Positions 54,887 to 63,845 of a stretch of DNA of 64,000 bases are shown piece after piece (within the stretch, counting starts at the first letter, position 1; each line of letters starts with the position of its first letter). The stretch covers positions 1 through 64,000 of the forward strand of contig NZ_CADCWA010000039.1 of the NCBI RefSeq assembly GCF_902806285.1. Direction: 5' to 3'. The notes beneath the pieces were generated by a model. That model did no database searches, was not told the DNA's origin, and saw nothing but the letters and a program-made list of their open reading frames with translations. The position numbers were made by a program, and so were the translations under genes. This DNA is from an uncultured Sphingomonas sp. (GTDB lineage Bacteria; Pseudomonadota; Alphaproteobacteria; Sphingomonadales; Sphingomonadaceae).

Positions 54887-55611
54887 CGGTTCTCATGCGT
54901 GAGATCGTGTTCGATACGGAGACCACCGGCACCAATCCGGCAGGCGGCGACCGGATGGTGGAGATCGGCTGCGTCGAGCTGGTCAACCGGGTGGAAACGG
55001 GGCGCACCTTTCACGCTTACTTCAACCCGCAATGCGCCATGCCGTCCGAAGCGGAAGCGGTGCACGGGCTGTCGGCGGTCTTCCTGTCCGACAAGCCGCT
55101 GTTCGGCGATCGGGCGGCCGAACTCATCGACTTCATCGCGGATGCGCCGCTGATCGCCCACAATGCGGGCTTCGATTTCGGCTTCCTCAACGCCGAACTC
55201 GCCCGCTGCAGCCGCGATCCGGTCTGCTTCAGCCGCATGGTCTGCACCCTGATGATGGCCCGGACCAGGCATCCGGGCGCCAAGCACAGCCTGGACGCGC
55301 TTTGCACCCGCTTCGGCGTTGACCGCAGCCAACGGGTCAAGCACGGTGCGCTGCTCGACGCGCAGCTGCTGGCGCAGGTTTATGTCGAGCTGACCGGTGG
55401 GCGGCAGATCGGTCTCGGCCTGATCGCCGAAACCATCCCACAAACCGCGCAGCCGCAGCCCGGCTGCGCTCCGGCGCAGCGTCCGATCCGCCCGCCGCGG
55501 CCGCACTCGGCGTCGCTTGAAGAACGGCAACGGCATGCCCAGTTCCTCGGGTCCATGACCGATCCGCTATGGGTTCGGCTCACCACGCCGGAACGGCAGG
55601 CGGCTGGCTGA
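54883..55611 (+). CDS. dnaQ: DNA polymerase III subunit epsilon (DnaQ)
   Basis: A 242-residue 3'-5' proofreading exonuclease. The catalytic acids are in IVFDTETTGTNP (ExoI), LIAHNAGFDFGFLN (ExoII) and HGALLDAQLLAQVY (ExoIII). The C-terminal tail (from about 185, PQTAQPQPGCAPAQRPIRPP) is the flexible link to the polymerase alpha subunit. It directly precedes an hpf remnant. It overlaps coaE. Confidence 0.96.
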   Translation: MTVLMREIVFDTETTGTNPAGGDRMVEIGCVELVNRVETGRTFHAYFNPQCAMPSEAEAVHGLSAVFLSDKPLFGDRAAELIDFIADAPLIAHNAGFDFGFLNAELARCSRDPVCFSRMVCTLMMARTRHPGAKHSLDALCTRFGVDRSQRVKHGALLDAQLLAQVYVELTGGRQIGLGLIAETIPQTAQPQPGCAPAQRPIRPPRPHSASLEERQRHAQFLGSMTDPLWVRLTTPERQAAG

Positions 55612-55731
55612 GCCAAGCTGTCGGCTATGGAGCAAGGAATGATGTTCCAGAACAGCGGCACGGGCGATCCTAAGCTGGTTTGCCGCCGTGAAGACGGCAC
55701 GGTCGGCTGGGTGGAGCCGGAGGCCGGCTGA
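55612..55731 (+). pseudogene. hpf: C-terminal fossil of a long-form ribosome hibernation factor (hpf)
   Basis: After the dnaQ stop, the same frame reads AKLSAMEQGMMFQNSGTGDP, then KLVCRREDGTVGWVEPEAG and a stop. From memory, this matches the end of the long HPF (RaiA/HPF) C-terminal domain (…MFRNxxxGxLNVVYRRxDGNIGWIDP). Only about 39 of about 190 codons remain; the N-terminal ribosome-binding domain and most of the C-domain are absent, and dnaQ abuts the remnant. In sphingomonads, hpf is usually found before ptsN, the gene that follows here. The ATG at 55627 has no good ribosome site, so it is probably not translated. Confidence 0.65.
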
Positions 55732-55791
55732 GGCTCCCACCCTTCTTCCTTTGCGCGAGCCGCAGCGGGCTTGCGAACCAGAGTGCGCACC

Positions 55792-56256
55792 ATGCAACTG
55801 CACGAATTCCTCGATCTGGAAGCGATCAAGCCCAGCCTGCCGGCGACCAACAAGCGTGGTGTGTTTCAGATCCTGGCGCAGATGGCGGGACAGCGGCTGG
55901 GCATGGACGCGGGAGCGGTAGTCGCGGCGGTGTCGGACCGGGAACGGCTGGGCTCGACGGGCTTCGGCAACGGCGTCGCCATCCCGCACGGCAAGCTTCA
56001 AGGACTCGCGCGTATCTATTGCAGCGTCGCCCGGCTGTCGGAGCCGATCGACTACAAGGCGATCGACGGTCATCCCGTCGACTTGGTCTTCTTCCTGCTC
56101 TCGCCCCCGGATGCAGGCGCGGATCACCTCAAGGCGCTGGCGGCGATCAGCCGTGCGGCGCGTCATGCTCCGACGTTGGAGAAACTGCGCGGCGCCCGTT
56201 CGCGCGATGCGCTGGCCGCGGTGCTGATCGGAGCCGATGAGCGCGACGCCGCCTGA
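55792..56256 (+). CDS. ptsN: PTS IIA-like nitrogen regulatory protein PtsN (EIIA-Ntr)
   Basis: A 154-residue IIA domain, ATG at 55792. The phospho-accepting His is in GVAIPHGKL. It begins MQLHEFLDLEAIKPSLPATNKRG, in line with the family. Part of the PtsP-PtsO-PtsN chain that links nitrogen or potassium status to regulation. The ribosome site is weak; it may depend on upstream translation, which the loss of hpf could have changed. Confidence 0.92.
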   Translation: MQLHEFLDLEAIKPSLPATNKRGVFQILAQMAGQRLGMDAGAVVAAVSDRERLGSTGFGNGVAIPHGKLQGLARIYCSVARLSEPIDYKAIDGHPVDLVFFLLSPPDAGADHLKALAAISRAARHAPTLEKLRGARSRDALAAVLIGADERDAA

Positions 56257-56587
56257 CCGCCTCGCGGCGGGGCTCGAAGTCACCTCGTTTCTGCGCCTGG
56301 CTGAAGCGCGGGGCGGCTTTGGAACGGTTCTGCACAAGGGGGACGAAAGCCGCGGATCCATCCTGCTGGTGGTCCTGGAGCGGGGCCGGCAAACAGGCTT
56401 CCTCGAGCGGACCCTGCAGGCAAGCGGCCAGTACGAGTGGTCCGACTCAGGCCCGGACGGAGCCGATCCGGCGCGGGCTGCACAATATGTTGCGCAGCGG
56501 CGGCGCTACGATCCCGATTGTTGGGTGATCGAACTGGACATCCCGTCCAGCGAACGATTCATCGCTGAAACGATCGGGGCGACTTGA
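56237..56587 (+). CDS. DUF1491 family protein
   Basis: A 116-residue protein, ATG at 56237, overlapping ptsN by 20 bp. It has the family pattern RLAAGLEVTSFLRLAEARGGFGTVLHKGD, GSILLVVLERG and a C-terminal RRRYDPDCWVIELDI. Function is unknown. The 177-bp gap that follows has no feature I can recognise. Confidence 0.88.
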   Translation: MSATPPDRLAAGLEVTSFLRLAEARGGFGTVLHKGDESRGSILLVVLERGRQTGFLERTLQASGQYEWSDSGPDGADPARAAQYVAQRRRYDPDCWVIELDIPSSERFIAETIGAT

Positions 56588-56764
56588 TCCGACGCAAATT
56601 GCGGTGAACGGAGGAACCATCTTGAGCGGGGCGCTTCCGCGGGCGGCGATACAGCCGCTCCAGTAAGCGGCGCGAGACGGGGGAAAAGCCAAGTTGCGCG
56701 GGCGTTCGGACGCTCGGTTTTGCGCATTCGTTGGGCTGCTCCACCGCAGTTGATCGGTTCTTGA

Positions 56765-57388
56765 ATGCTGCATCGTTTCGCCGTGCTTGTCGCCGGGATC
56801 GCACTTGCCGCCGGTTCGGTAGCTCCTGCCCAGGTTGCCCCTACCCCCGTCAATGTTCCGGTGCCCGCCATGGCGCTAAACGATGTGCCTCTCACGACGC
56901 TTTCGCCGGTCGTTACCGATCCGGTTCCCGTCGAGCCCGTTGCAGCGGAGCCGGAGCCTGTTGTCGAGCGCTCCGCCTCACTGGCCGAGAAGGTGGCCGA
57001 GCTGCGGGGCAGCGATGCCGGCAGCCGCGAACTGGAGTGCCTCGCGGCCGGCGTCTACTTCGAATCCAAGAGTGAGTCGCTGCCCGGCCAGCTGGCGGTC
57101 GGCCAGGTCATCGCCAACCGCGCCAACAGCAAGGGCCGGTTTCCCTCATCCTACTGCGGCGTGCTGTTCCAGCGCGGCCAGTTCAGCTTTGTCCGCGGCG
57201 GCCGGTGGCCGGGGGTGAACAAGTCGAGCGCGCAGTGGAAGAACGCGGTGGGGATCGCCCGCATCGTCGACCAGGACCTGCACCAGAGCAGCGTCGGCCG
57301 CGCATTGTTCTTTCACGCCCGCCGCGTGTCGCCCGGCTGGCGGCTGACCCGGGTCGCCAGCGTCGGCAACCACGTCTTCTATCGCTAG
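56765..57388 (+). CDS. Cell wall hydrolase, SleB family
   Basis: A 207-residue protein, ATG at 56765, with a signal peptide (AVLVAGIALAAGSVAPAQ, about 6-23), then a Pro/Val/Glu-rich spacer and the SleB domain (about 95-205): ELECLAAGVYFESKSES (catalytic Glu), GQVIANRANS, YCGVLFQRGQFSFV and ALFFHA. It may cut peptidoglycan in the periplasm during growth or division. Confidence 0.9.
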   Translation: MLHRFAVLVAGIALAAGSVAPAQVAPTPVNVPVPAMALNDVPLTTLSPVVTDPVPVEPVAAEPEPVVERSASLAEKVAELRGSDAGSRELECLAAGVYFESKSESLPGQLAVGQVIANRANSKGRFPSSYCGVLFQRGQFSFVRGGRWPGVNKSSAQWKNAVGIARIVDQDLHQSSVGRALFFHARRVSPGWRLTRVASVGNHVFYR

Positions 57389-57421
57389 TCTTCGTCCCCT
57401 CTTTGTTCTATCGGCTCGGGC

Positions 57422-57919
57422 GTGAGTAGCGCGCCCCAGCCCCTTCTCGATCCCGGCTGCTTCGCCGATGCGCCGCCCGTCGCCGCGGAGGTGGCGCGGG
57501 GGGTCACCCGGCTGTTCTTCCGCCAGGACCTGTTTTCGATCTGCGAAGTGCCGCTGCCCAACGGGCGCCGTGCCGACATGATGGCGATCGATCCCAGGGG
57601 CTGCCTGACGATCGTCGAGATCAAGGTCAGCCGCGCGGACCTGACGGGCGATGCCAAGTGGACCGACTATCTCGATTACTGCGACCGCTTCTTCTGGGCG
57701 GTTCCGGGCGCCCTTGCCGGGTTGCTGGAAGCGGACCGCTTCCTGCCCGCAGACGCCGGGATCATCGTCGCCGATCGTTATGACGCGGCGGTGGTCCGCG
57801 ACGCGCCGCAGCGCCCGCTCGCCCCGGCCAGGCGCAAGGCCGAGCTGCTGCGCTTCGCCCGCCGCGCCGCGCGGCGGCTGTCGGCGCACATCGACCCGAC
57901 GCTGGGCTTCGGCAGCTAG
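57422..57919 (+). CDS. mmcB: MmcB family DNA repair protein
   Basis: A 165-residue protein, GTG at 57422. It has the nuclease-like core RRADMMAIDPRGCLTIVEIKVSRADL (PD-ExK style: Asp and ExK) and KWTDYLDYCDRFFWAVP. In Caulobacter, MmcB is part of the LexA-controlled DNA damage response. No LexA box search was possible. It converges with the ankyrin gene, 4 bp apart. Confidence 0.9.
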   Translation: MSSAPQPLLDPGCFADAPPVAAEVARGVTRLFFRQDLFSICEVPLPNGRRADMMAIDPRGCLTIVEIKVSRADLTGDAKWTDYLDYCDRFFWAVPGALAGLLEADRFLPADAGIIVADRYDAAVVRDAPQRPLAPARRKAELLRFARRAARRLSAHIDPTLGFGS

Positions 57920-57923
57920 TTTT

Positions 57924-58523
57924 TCAAAGCTTGGGGCCGGCCACGGCCGACGCCTTGGCCGGCTTCACCGACTCGAGCAGCCTTAGCAGCTCCGGGTTGC
58001 GGCGATCCTCACTGGCATAGTCGCGCGCGCTGCGGCCGGTGGCGTTGTCCTTGCGATCTGCGTTCGCTCCGGCCTCCAGCAGCCGCTTCACTACGGGCGT
58101 ATGGCGCTGCTGCACCGCGATGATCAGCGGGGTCTCGCCGGCGCGGTTGGCGAGGTCGACCCGCGCGCGGCCGCGCAGAAGCCGGTCGACCGCCTCGACG
58201 TCGCCGATGCGCGCCGCCACGATCAACGGGGTGTCGCCGGCCTTGGTCTGGATGTTCGGGTCGGCGCCCTTGCCCAGCAGGTAGCCCAGATAGGTCCCGT
58301 CCCGCCGGGCGGCGACGATGTGCAGCGCCGCCTCGCCCCGCTCATTGCGGAAGTTGACCACCGTGGAGCCATCCGCGCCGAGCAGTTCCTCGACCTTGGC
58401 CCCGTCGCGCTCGCGAACAGCCTGAAGAAAGCCGAGACCGGCCGGAGCATATTGCGCGATTGCCGCGGTTGCGCTCGCCGCCAGTACCGCTGCCGTCGCC
58501 AAACGCCTGGTAAGCTTGTGCAT
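57924..58523 (-). CDS. Secreted ankyrin-repeat protein
   Basis: A 199-residue protein with a signal peptide (RLATAAVLAASATAAIAQ, about 6-23) and four or so ankyrin repeats (for example GEAALHIVAARRDGTYLGYLLGKG, GDTPLIVAARIGDVEAVDRLL, GETPLIIAVQQRHTPVVKRLLEAG). It probably acts in the periplasm through protein contacts. The partner is unknown. It is divergent from the YcgN gene with 59 bp between starts. Confidence 0.9.
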   Translation of the reverse strand: MHKLTRRLATAAVLAASATAAIAQYAPAGLGFLQAVRERDGAKVEELLGADGSTVVNFRNERGEAALHIVAARRDGTYLGYLLGKGADPNIQTKAGDTPLIVAARIGDVEAVDRLLRGRARVDLANRAGETPLIIAVQQRHTPVVKRLLEAGANADRKDNATGRSARDYASEDRRNPELLRLLESVKPAKASAVAGPKL

Positions 58524-58582
58524 TCTCGCCCCGTCCTGCCGTTCACCCTTGACCGCCGAGCGATTAGCAGACCACAGCTGCC

Positions 58583-59026
58583 ATGACCATGAACAGTGAC
58601 GATCCTTGGTGGGAGAAGCCTCTCCACGCGCTTGACCGCGGCCAGTGGGAGGCGCTGTGCGATGGCTGCGGCCGCTGCTGCCTCCACAAGTTGGAGGACG
58701 AGGACACGGGCGAGCTGTTCCCGACCAATGTCGCTTGCAAGCTGCTTGATCGGCGGAGCGGGTTGTGCGGCGACTACGCCAACCGCCGCCGGCATGTTAC
58801 CGACTGCGTGCAACTGGCCGCGGGCAGGCTCGACGCTCTCGAATGGCTGCCCTCCACCTGCGCCTACAAACTGCGAGCGGCCGGGGAGCCGCTCCCCCGC
58901 TGGCATTACCTGATGAGCGGCAGCCGCGAGACGGTGCACGAAGCGGGCATGTCCACTCGTGGCTGGACCGTCAGCGAGGTCGACGCGGGCGAGCTCGAGT
59001 TCCATCTTGTCGACCGCGACCTTTGA
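58583..59026 (+). CDS. YcgN family cysteine cluster protein (UPF0153/UPF0260)
   Basis: A 147-residue protein. It has the pattern WEALCDGCGRCCLHKLEDEDTG with four Cys, then VACKLLD, LCGDYANRR and DCVQL. The conserved cysteine set suggests a metal or Fe-S site. The second half (LPSTCAYKLRAAGEPLPRWHYL) is typical of YcgN. Its role is unknown. It overlaps the metallopeptidase gene by 20 bp. Confidence 0.92.
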   Translation: MTMNSDDPWWEKPLHALDRGQWEALCDGCGRCCLHKLEDEDTGELFPTNVACKLLDRRSGLCGDYANRRRHVTDCVQLAAGRLDALEWLPSTCAYKLRAAGEPLPRWHYLMSGSRETVHEAGMSTRGWTVSEVDAGELEFHLVDRDL

Positions 59027-59711
59027 GGTCCCGGGCCTGCCGCTGCCCGTGGCCGTCCGGCGAATGGCGAACGCCCGCCGGCTGCGCCTCCGGATCGATC
59101 ACGATCGCCAGCTGCTGCGGCTGACGGTGCCGGCACGCGGCTCCGCCCGCGCTGCGCTGCGCTGGGTGGGCGAGCAGCGGGCGTGGATCGAGCAGCAGCT
59201 CGCGCTGGCGCCCGGCGCGACTCCGTTTGCGGACGGCGCGACCGTTCCGTTCCGGGGCGATCCGCTGACCATCCGCTGGCAGGAAGCTGATCGCCGTGGC
59301 GCGCGGCAGGTCGGTTCCGAGCTTCACGTCGGCGGGCCACGCCCAAGCCTCGCCCGCTCGGTCCAGCGCTGGCTGTTGGCGGCCGCGCGCGAGGAACTCA
59401 GCGCGGAAACCGGGCGGATCGCCGCGGCAGCCGCGGTGTCCGTACGCTCGGTATCCGTGGGCGATGCGGCCAGCCGCTGGGGAAGCTGCTCGGCGGCGGG
59501 TGCGATCCGCTACAGCTGGCGGCTGATCCTCGCCCCTCCGCCCGTGCTCCGTTTCGTGGTGGCGCATGAGGTCGCCCACCGCCTGCATATGGACCATTCG
59601 CCGGCGTTCAAGGCGGCCGAGGAGCGGCTGTTCGGCGGCCCGACCGCCGAAGCCCGGCGCCTACTCCGTGAACTCGGGCCGGCGCTGCGCCGGGTCGGCC
59701 GCGGGAGCTGA
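59007..59711 (+). CDS. M48/YgjP-like metallopeptidase (DUF45)
   Basis: A 234-residue protein, read from a TTG at 59007. The zinc site is VVAHEVAHRLHMDHSPAF (HExxH plus a third His). The segment ASRWGSCSAAGAIRYSWRLILAPP is the DUF45/WLM hallmark. Alternative starts lie near 59064. Its last 51 bp overlap the 3' end of the PBP1A gene on the other strand. Confidence 0.87.
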   Translation: MSTATFEVPGLPLPVAVRRMANARRLRLRIDHDRQLLRLTVPARGSARAALRWVGEQRAWIEQQLALAPGATPFADGATVPFRGDPLTIRWQEADRRGARQVGSELHVGGPRPSLARSVQRWLLAAAREELSAETGRIAAAAAVSVRSVSVGDAASRWGSCSAAGAIRYSWRLILAPPPVLRFVVAHEVAHRLHMDHSPAFKAAEERLFGGPTAEARRLLRELGPALRRVGRGS

Positions 59712-61796
59712 CGGCACGTCCCGCGGGTCGCGCGGCGGCTGCGGCGGCGGCGCGGGAGGCGGAGGTTCGCCTGGATAGATGCGGTCGATCTCCGTTCCTT
59801 CGGGCAGCTGCCGAGGGGGTTGCGGCGCCGTTCCCAGCGGCGGCGCCGGCGCATATCGAGGATCGACCGGCTGGGTTTCCAAAGGGTTGCCATAAGCATC
59901 GACCAAGGGCTCGCTGACGCCCGTCTCATTGCCCCACAGCTGTTCCTCCGGCTCCAGCTGCCAATCGGGCATCGGCACTTCCGTTTCGAAAGTCTCGACT
60001 GGCCGCCTGGCGACCGCTGGCGCCATGAAATCGTGAAAGGCCTTGGCCGGCGCGGTGCCGCCCTGGAGGCCGCCGATCGGCCGCGCATCGTCGCGGCCCA
60101 TCCACACGCCGGTGGTCAGCCCCGACGAGAAGCCGATGAACCAGCCGTCCTTGTTGGACGAGGTGGTGCCTGTCTTGCCGGCCACCGGCCGCCCGATCTG
60201 CGCCGCCCGGCCGGTCCCGGACAGCACGGCCGTCTGCAGCAGGTCGGTCATCTCCGCCGCGACCCATGGCGCGACCAGCACGCGGTCGTCGGCGTTCTCG
60301 TGCCGGTAGAGCACTCTCCCATCGGTCGTGGCGACCCGGGTAATGCCATAGGGCATCACCCCGACGCCCCGATGCGAAACGGCTGCATAGGCGCGGGTCA
60401 TGTCGATGAGGCGGACGTCCGCAGTGCCCAGCACCATGGACGGGTTAGTGGAGATGTTGCCGGTGATCCCGAAGCGGTGCGCCATGTCGGCGATGGTGGA
60501 AAAGCCGAGTTCGGCGCCGATCTTGGCGCTGATGGTGTTGATGGAGCGGGCGAATGCCTCGCGCAGGGTGACCGGCCCCAGGTGGGTCCGGGTCGAGTTG
60601 CGCGGCCGCCAGCCTTCAATGGTGACCGGCTCGTCGACCAGGGTGGTGGTGGGCTTCATCCCGCTTTCCAGGGCCGCGAGATAGACGAACAGCTTGAAGG
60701 CGGAGCCAGGCTGACGCTGGGCTTGGGTCGCGCGATTGTAGAGCGAGCTGACATAATCCCGCCCCCCGATCATCGCCCGCACCGCCCCGTCCCGGTCCAG
60801 CGCGACCAGCGCCCCTTGTGCCCCGCGCGGCGTGTTGGCGTTGATCGCCCGGTCCGCCGCGCCCTGCATGCGCGGGTCAAGCGTGGTCCAGACGTCGATC
60901 GGTTCGGAGGTCTCGTCGATCAGCGTGTCGAGCTGCGGCAGCGCCCAGTCGGTGAAGTAGCGGATGCTGTTCTGCTTCTCGGTCGGCTGAACCACGATCC
61001 TGGCGGGATCGGCGTTCTGCGCTGCGCTGCGCGAGATGAAGCCGTTGTTGACCATGGTCTGCAGCACGACATCGGCCCGGCCGCGCGCGGCTTCCACGTC
61101 GGCGGTCGGCGAATAGTTGGAGGGCGCCTTGACCAAACCGGCGATGATCGTCGCTTCCCCCAGGCTCATGGAAGTGGCGTCATGGCCGAAGAAGGTCCGC
61201 GACGCCGCGTCGATGCCGTAGGCGCCGCCGCCGAAATAAACCCGGTTGAGATAGAGTTCGAGAACCTGATCCTTGCTGAACTTGCGCTCCAGCGCGAGCG
61301 CCAGGATCGCTTCCTTGACCTTGCGTCCGAACGTCCGGCTGTTGGTCAGGAAGATGTTGCGGGCGAGCTGCTGGGTGATGGTGGAGCCGCCCTGGGTCCA
61401 GCGGCCCGTGTCCAGCCGCACCTTGAGGGAGCGGGCGATGCCGATCGGATCGACGCCGAAGTGGCCGCGGAAGCGCTTGTCCTCGACCGCGATCATCGCG
61501 CTGCGCATCGCGGGGGGAATGTCCTCGTACGGGATCCACTTGCCGAAGCTCGGGCCGAGCGAGACCAGCAGCTTGCCATCGGCCGCGCGGACGCGGATCA
61601 TCTGACCGAGATCGTTGCGCTGGACGAGCTCGCCGTAGCTCGGCAGCTGCGCGGTCGCGACCCCCACCGACACGGCCAGCGCGATCAGCCCGGCAAGAAA
61701 GGCGTACAGCCCCCACCAGAAAAGCCTAGTCACCACCGAGCGCTTCGGCCTGGCAGGAGGCGGCGCTGCGGAGGGTCTGCGGGGCGGGGCGGCCAT
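59661..61796 (-). CDS. Penicillin-binding protein 1A (transglycosylase/transpeptidase)
   Basis: A 711-residue bifunctional peptidoglycan synthase. A cytoplasmic Pro-rich N-terminus is followed by one membrane span (about 25-48, LFWWGLYAFLAGLIALAVSVGVA). The GT51 domain has AVEDKRFRGHFGVDPIGIARS and GGSTITQQLARNIFL. The transpeptidase has QPGSAFKLF (active Ser), RSINTISAK and GKTGTTSSNKDGW. The C-terminal tail of 80 residues is disordered and Pro-rich. ATG at 61796 is chosen; a TTG is nine bases upstream. It overlaps the metallopeptidase gene tail to tail. Confidence 0.93.
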   Translation of the reverse strand: MAAPPRRPSAAPPPARPKRSVVTRLFWWGLYAFLAGLIALAVSVGVATAQLPSYGELVQRNDLGQMIRVRAADGKLLVSLGPSFGKWIPYEDIPPAMRSAMIAVEDKRFRGHFGVDPIGIARSLKVRLDTGRWTQGGSTITQQLARNIFLTNSRTFGRKVKEAILALALERKFSKDQVLELYLNRVYFGGGAYGIDAASRTFFGHDATSMSLGEATIIAGLVKAPSNYSPTADVEAARGRADVVLQTMVNNGFISRSAAQNADPARIVVQPTEKQNSIRYFTDWALPQLDTLIDETSEPIDVWTTLDPRMQGAADRAINANTPRGAQGALVALDRDGAVRAMIGGRDYVSSLYNRATQAQRQPGSAFKLFVYLAALESGMKPTTTLVDEPVTIEGWRPRNSTRTHLGPVTLREAFARSINTISAKIGAELGFSTIADMAHRFGITGNISTNPSMVLGTADVRLIDMTRAYAAVSHRGVGVMPYGITRVATTDGRVLYRHENADDRVLVAPWVAAEMTDLLQTAVLSGTGRAAQIGRPVAGKTGTTSSNKDGWFIGFSSGLTTGVWMGRDDARPIGGLQGGTAPAKAFHDFMAPAVARRPVETFETEVPMPDWQLEPEEQLWGNETGVSEPLVDAYGNPLETQPVDPRYAPAPPLGTAPQPPRQLPEGTEIDRIYPGEPPPPAPPPQPPRDPRDVPSAPAADPAQRRPEFTE

Positions 61797-61842
61797 CGGT
61801 GCCAAAGGCTTACGGTTTCAGCGGGAACCCCGCAAGGTCCGC

Positions 61843-62247
<405 letters not shown>

Positions 62248-62339
62248 CGTCCACTCCTTGCCTTGTGGCATGTGGGAAGCCGGCGATGCGGAGGAAAGAG
62301 CCGGTGCATCTTCTTGTAAACTGACGGGTTGTTGCCACC

Positions 62340-63845
62340 GTGACCCAGATCCGTCTTCCCGAGCCGAGGGCACGCGAAGTGCTGCTTGTTCGCGCCATCG
62401 AGAGCGAGGATCCCGACGGCGCCGTGCTGACCCGCGAGGACCGGCAGTTCGCTACGGGCGCGGCGCTGAGCGAGCGGCCGCTGGGCGAGCGCGACGACCC
62501 GCGCGAGACCGCCCGCTTTCTCCATCGCCGGTCCGAGCTGGCGCTGGAACGGCTGCTCAGCCGCTTCCCCGCCCTGCGCCGCGCCTGCGGCCTGTCGCGC
62601 TGGCCGTCCTGGCTGAACTGGGCGGTTCCGCTGCTGGCACTGGCCGCGGGGCTCATCAGCCACCGGCTGGACGGCGACCGTCTCAACATCCTCGCCTTCC
62701 CCCTGCTCGGCATGCTGGCCTGGAACCTCCTGGTTTACGGCTGGCTGCTCGTCGGGGCATTGCGTCGGGCAACGGGACGGCAGACCGACCTGGCCGGCCA
62801 TCCGCTGTTGCAGCTGCTTGAGCGGCTGGGCGGTCCGGCCGCCACGCGCCTCGCCGCGCAGCCGACCCTGGAGCGCGGCGTTGCCCGCTTCGTCCGCGAC
62901 TGGGGCCGCGCGGCCGGAGCCCTCACCCGCTACCGGGCGAGCCGTACCCTTCATCTGGGCGCCGCCCTGTTCGCGGTGGGCGTGATCGCCGGCTTGCTGA
63001 TCCGCGCGCGCTACACCGCCGAATATCGGGCCGGCTGGGCCGGAACCTGGGCCGGGGCGGAAGGCGAGGTCGCCACCTTTCTCCAGTTCATCCTTGGGCC
63101 GGCCAGCTGGCTGACGGGAATCGGCCTGCCCGACGCCGAACGGCTGCGCGCCCTGCGCGGCGGCGGTGAGAATGCCGGCGACTGGCTGATCCTGTGGGCG
63201 GTCACCGCAACGCTGTTCGTGATCGGCCCGCGCCTCCTGCTCGCCGCCTGGAACGCGGTGGAGGCGGCGGTGCTGAAGCGGCGGGTGCCGGTGCCCGGCG
63301 CCGAGGACTTCTACGTCCGCTCCCTGCTCCGCAACGCGCTGGGGCGCCCTGGCCTTGCCCGGGTCGTTTCCTATGGCTTCCAGCCCTCGCCGGCCGCGCG
63401 CGAGCGGTTGACCCGGCTGCTCGGCGCGGCGCTGGGCGAAAAGGTCCGGGTCGAGGTGGACGAACCCGTGCCCTACGGCGCCGAGGAGCGTTGGCTCGCG
63501 GCCGAAGGGCGGCGACTGGGCGGGGCGGACCAACTGGTGCTGCTGTTCGCCATGGCCTCGACCCCGGAAGCGGAGAACCACGGCGCCTTCGCCCGCGGCA
63601 TCCGCGACGCCCTGCTTGGCGGCGGCACCGGCCTTACCCTGCTGATCGACGACAGCAGCTTCCGTGAGCGGCTGCGCGGGCAGGCCTCCGCTTCGCGACG
63701 GCTGGACGAGCGGGCCGCCGCCTGGCGCGGAGTGCTGGCGCCGGTCGGCATTGCGCCGGTGGTGATCGGGCTGGAGCTCGGCGAGGACGAGGTCAGCGCC
63801 CGGACATTGGAAAAGGCGCTGATGCGCTCACCGGTTCCCGCATGA
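62340..63845 (+). CDS. DUF2868 family membrane protein
   Basis: A 501-residue protein, GTG at 62340. About five membrane spans are visible (LNWAVPLLALAAGLISH, LNILAFPLLGMLAWNLLVYGWLL, LHLGAALFAVGVIAGLLI, LILWAVTATLFVIGPRLLL), then a soluble C-terminal domain (about 320-501). This is the layout of DUF2868, which is encoded with a DUF3482 GTPase in many proteobacteria, as here. The function of the pair is not established. It overlaps the next gene by 4 bp. Confidence 0.88.
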   Translation: MTQIRLPEPRAREVLLVRAIESEDPDGAVLTREDRQFATGAALSERPLGERDDPRETARFLHRRSELALERLLSRFPALRRACGLSRWPSWLNWAVPLLALAAGLISHRLDGDRLNILAFPLLGMLAWNLLVYGWLLVGALRRATGRQTDLAGHPLLQLLERLGGPAATRLAAQPTLERGVARFVRDWGRAAGALTRYRASRTLHLGAALFAVGVIAGLLIRARYTAEYRAGWAGTWAGAEGEVATFLQFILGPASWLTGIGLPDAERLRALRGGGENAGDWLILWAVTATLFVIGPRLLLAAWNAVEAAVLKRRVPVPGAEDFYVRSLLRNALGRPGLARVVSYGFQPSPAARERLTRLLGAALGEKVRVEVDEPVPYGAEERWLAAEGRRLGGADQLVLLFAMASTPEAENHGAFARGIRDALLGGGTGLTLLIDDSSFRERLRGQASASRRLDERAAAWRGVLAPVGIAPVVIGLELGEDEVSARTLEKALMRSPVPA

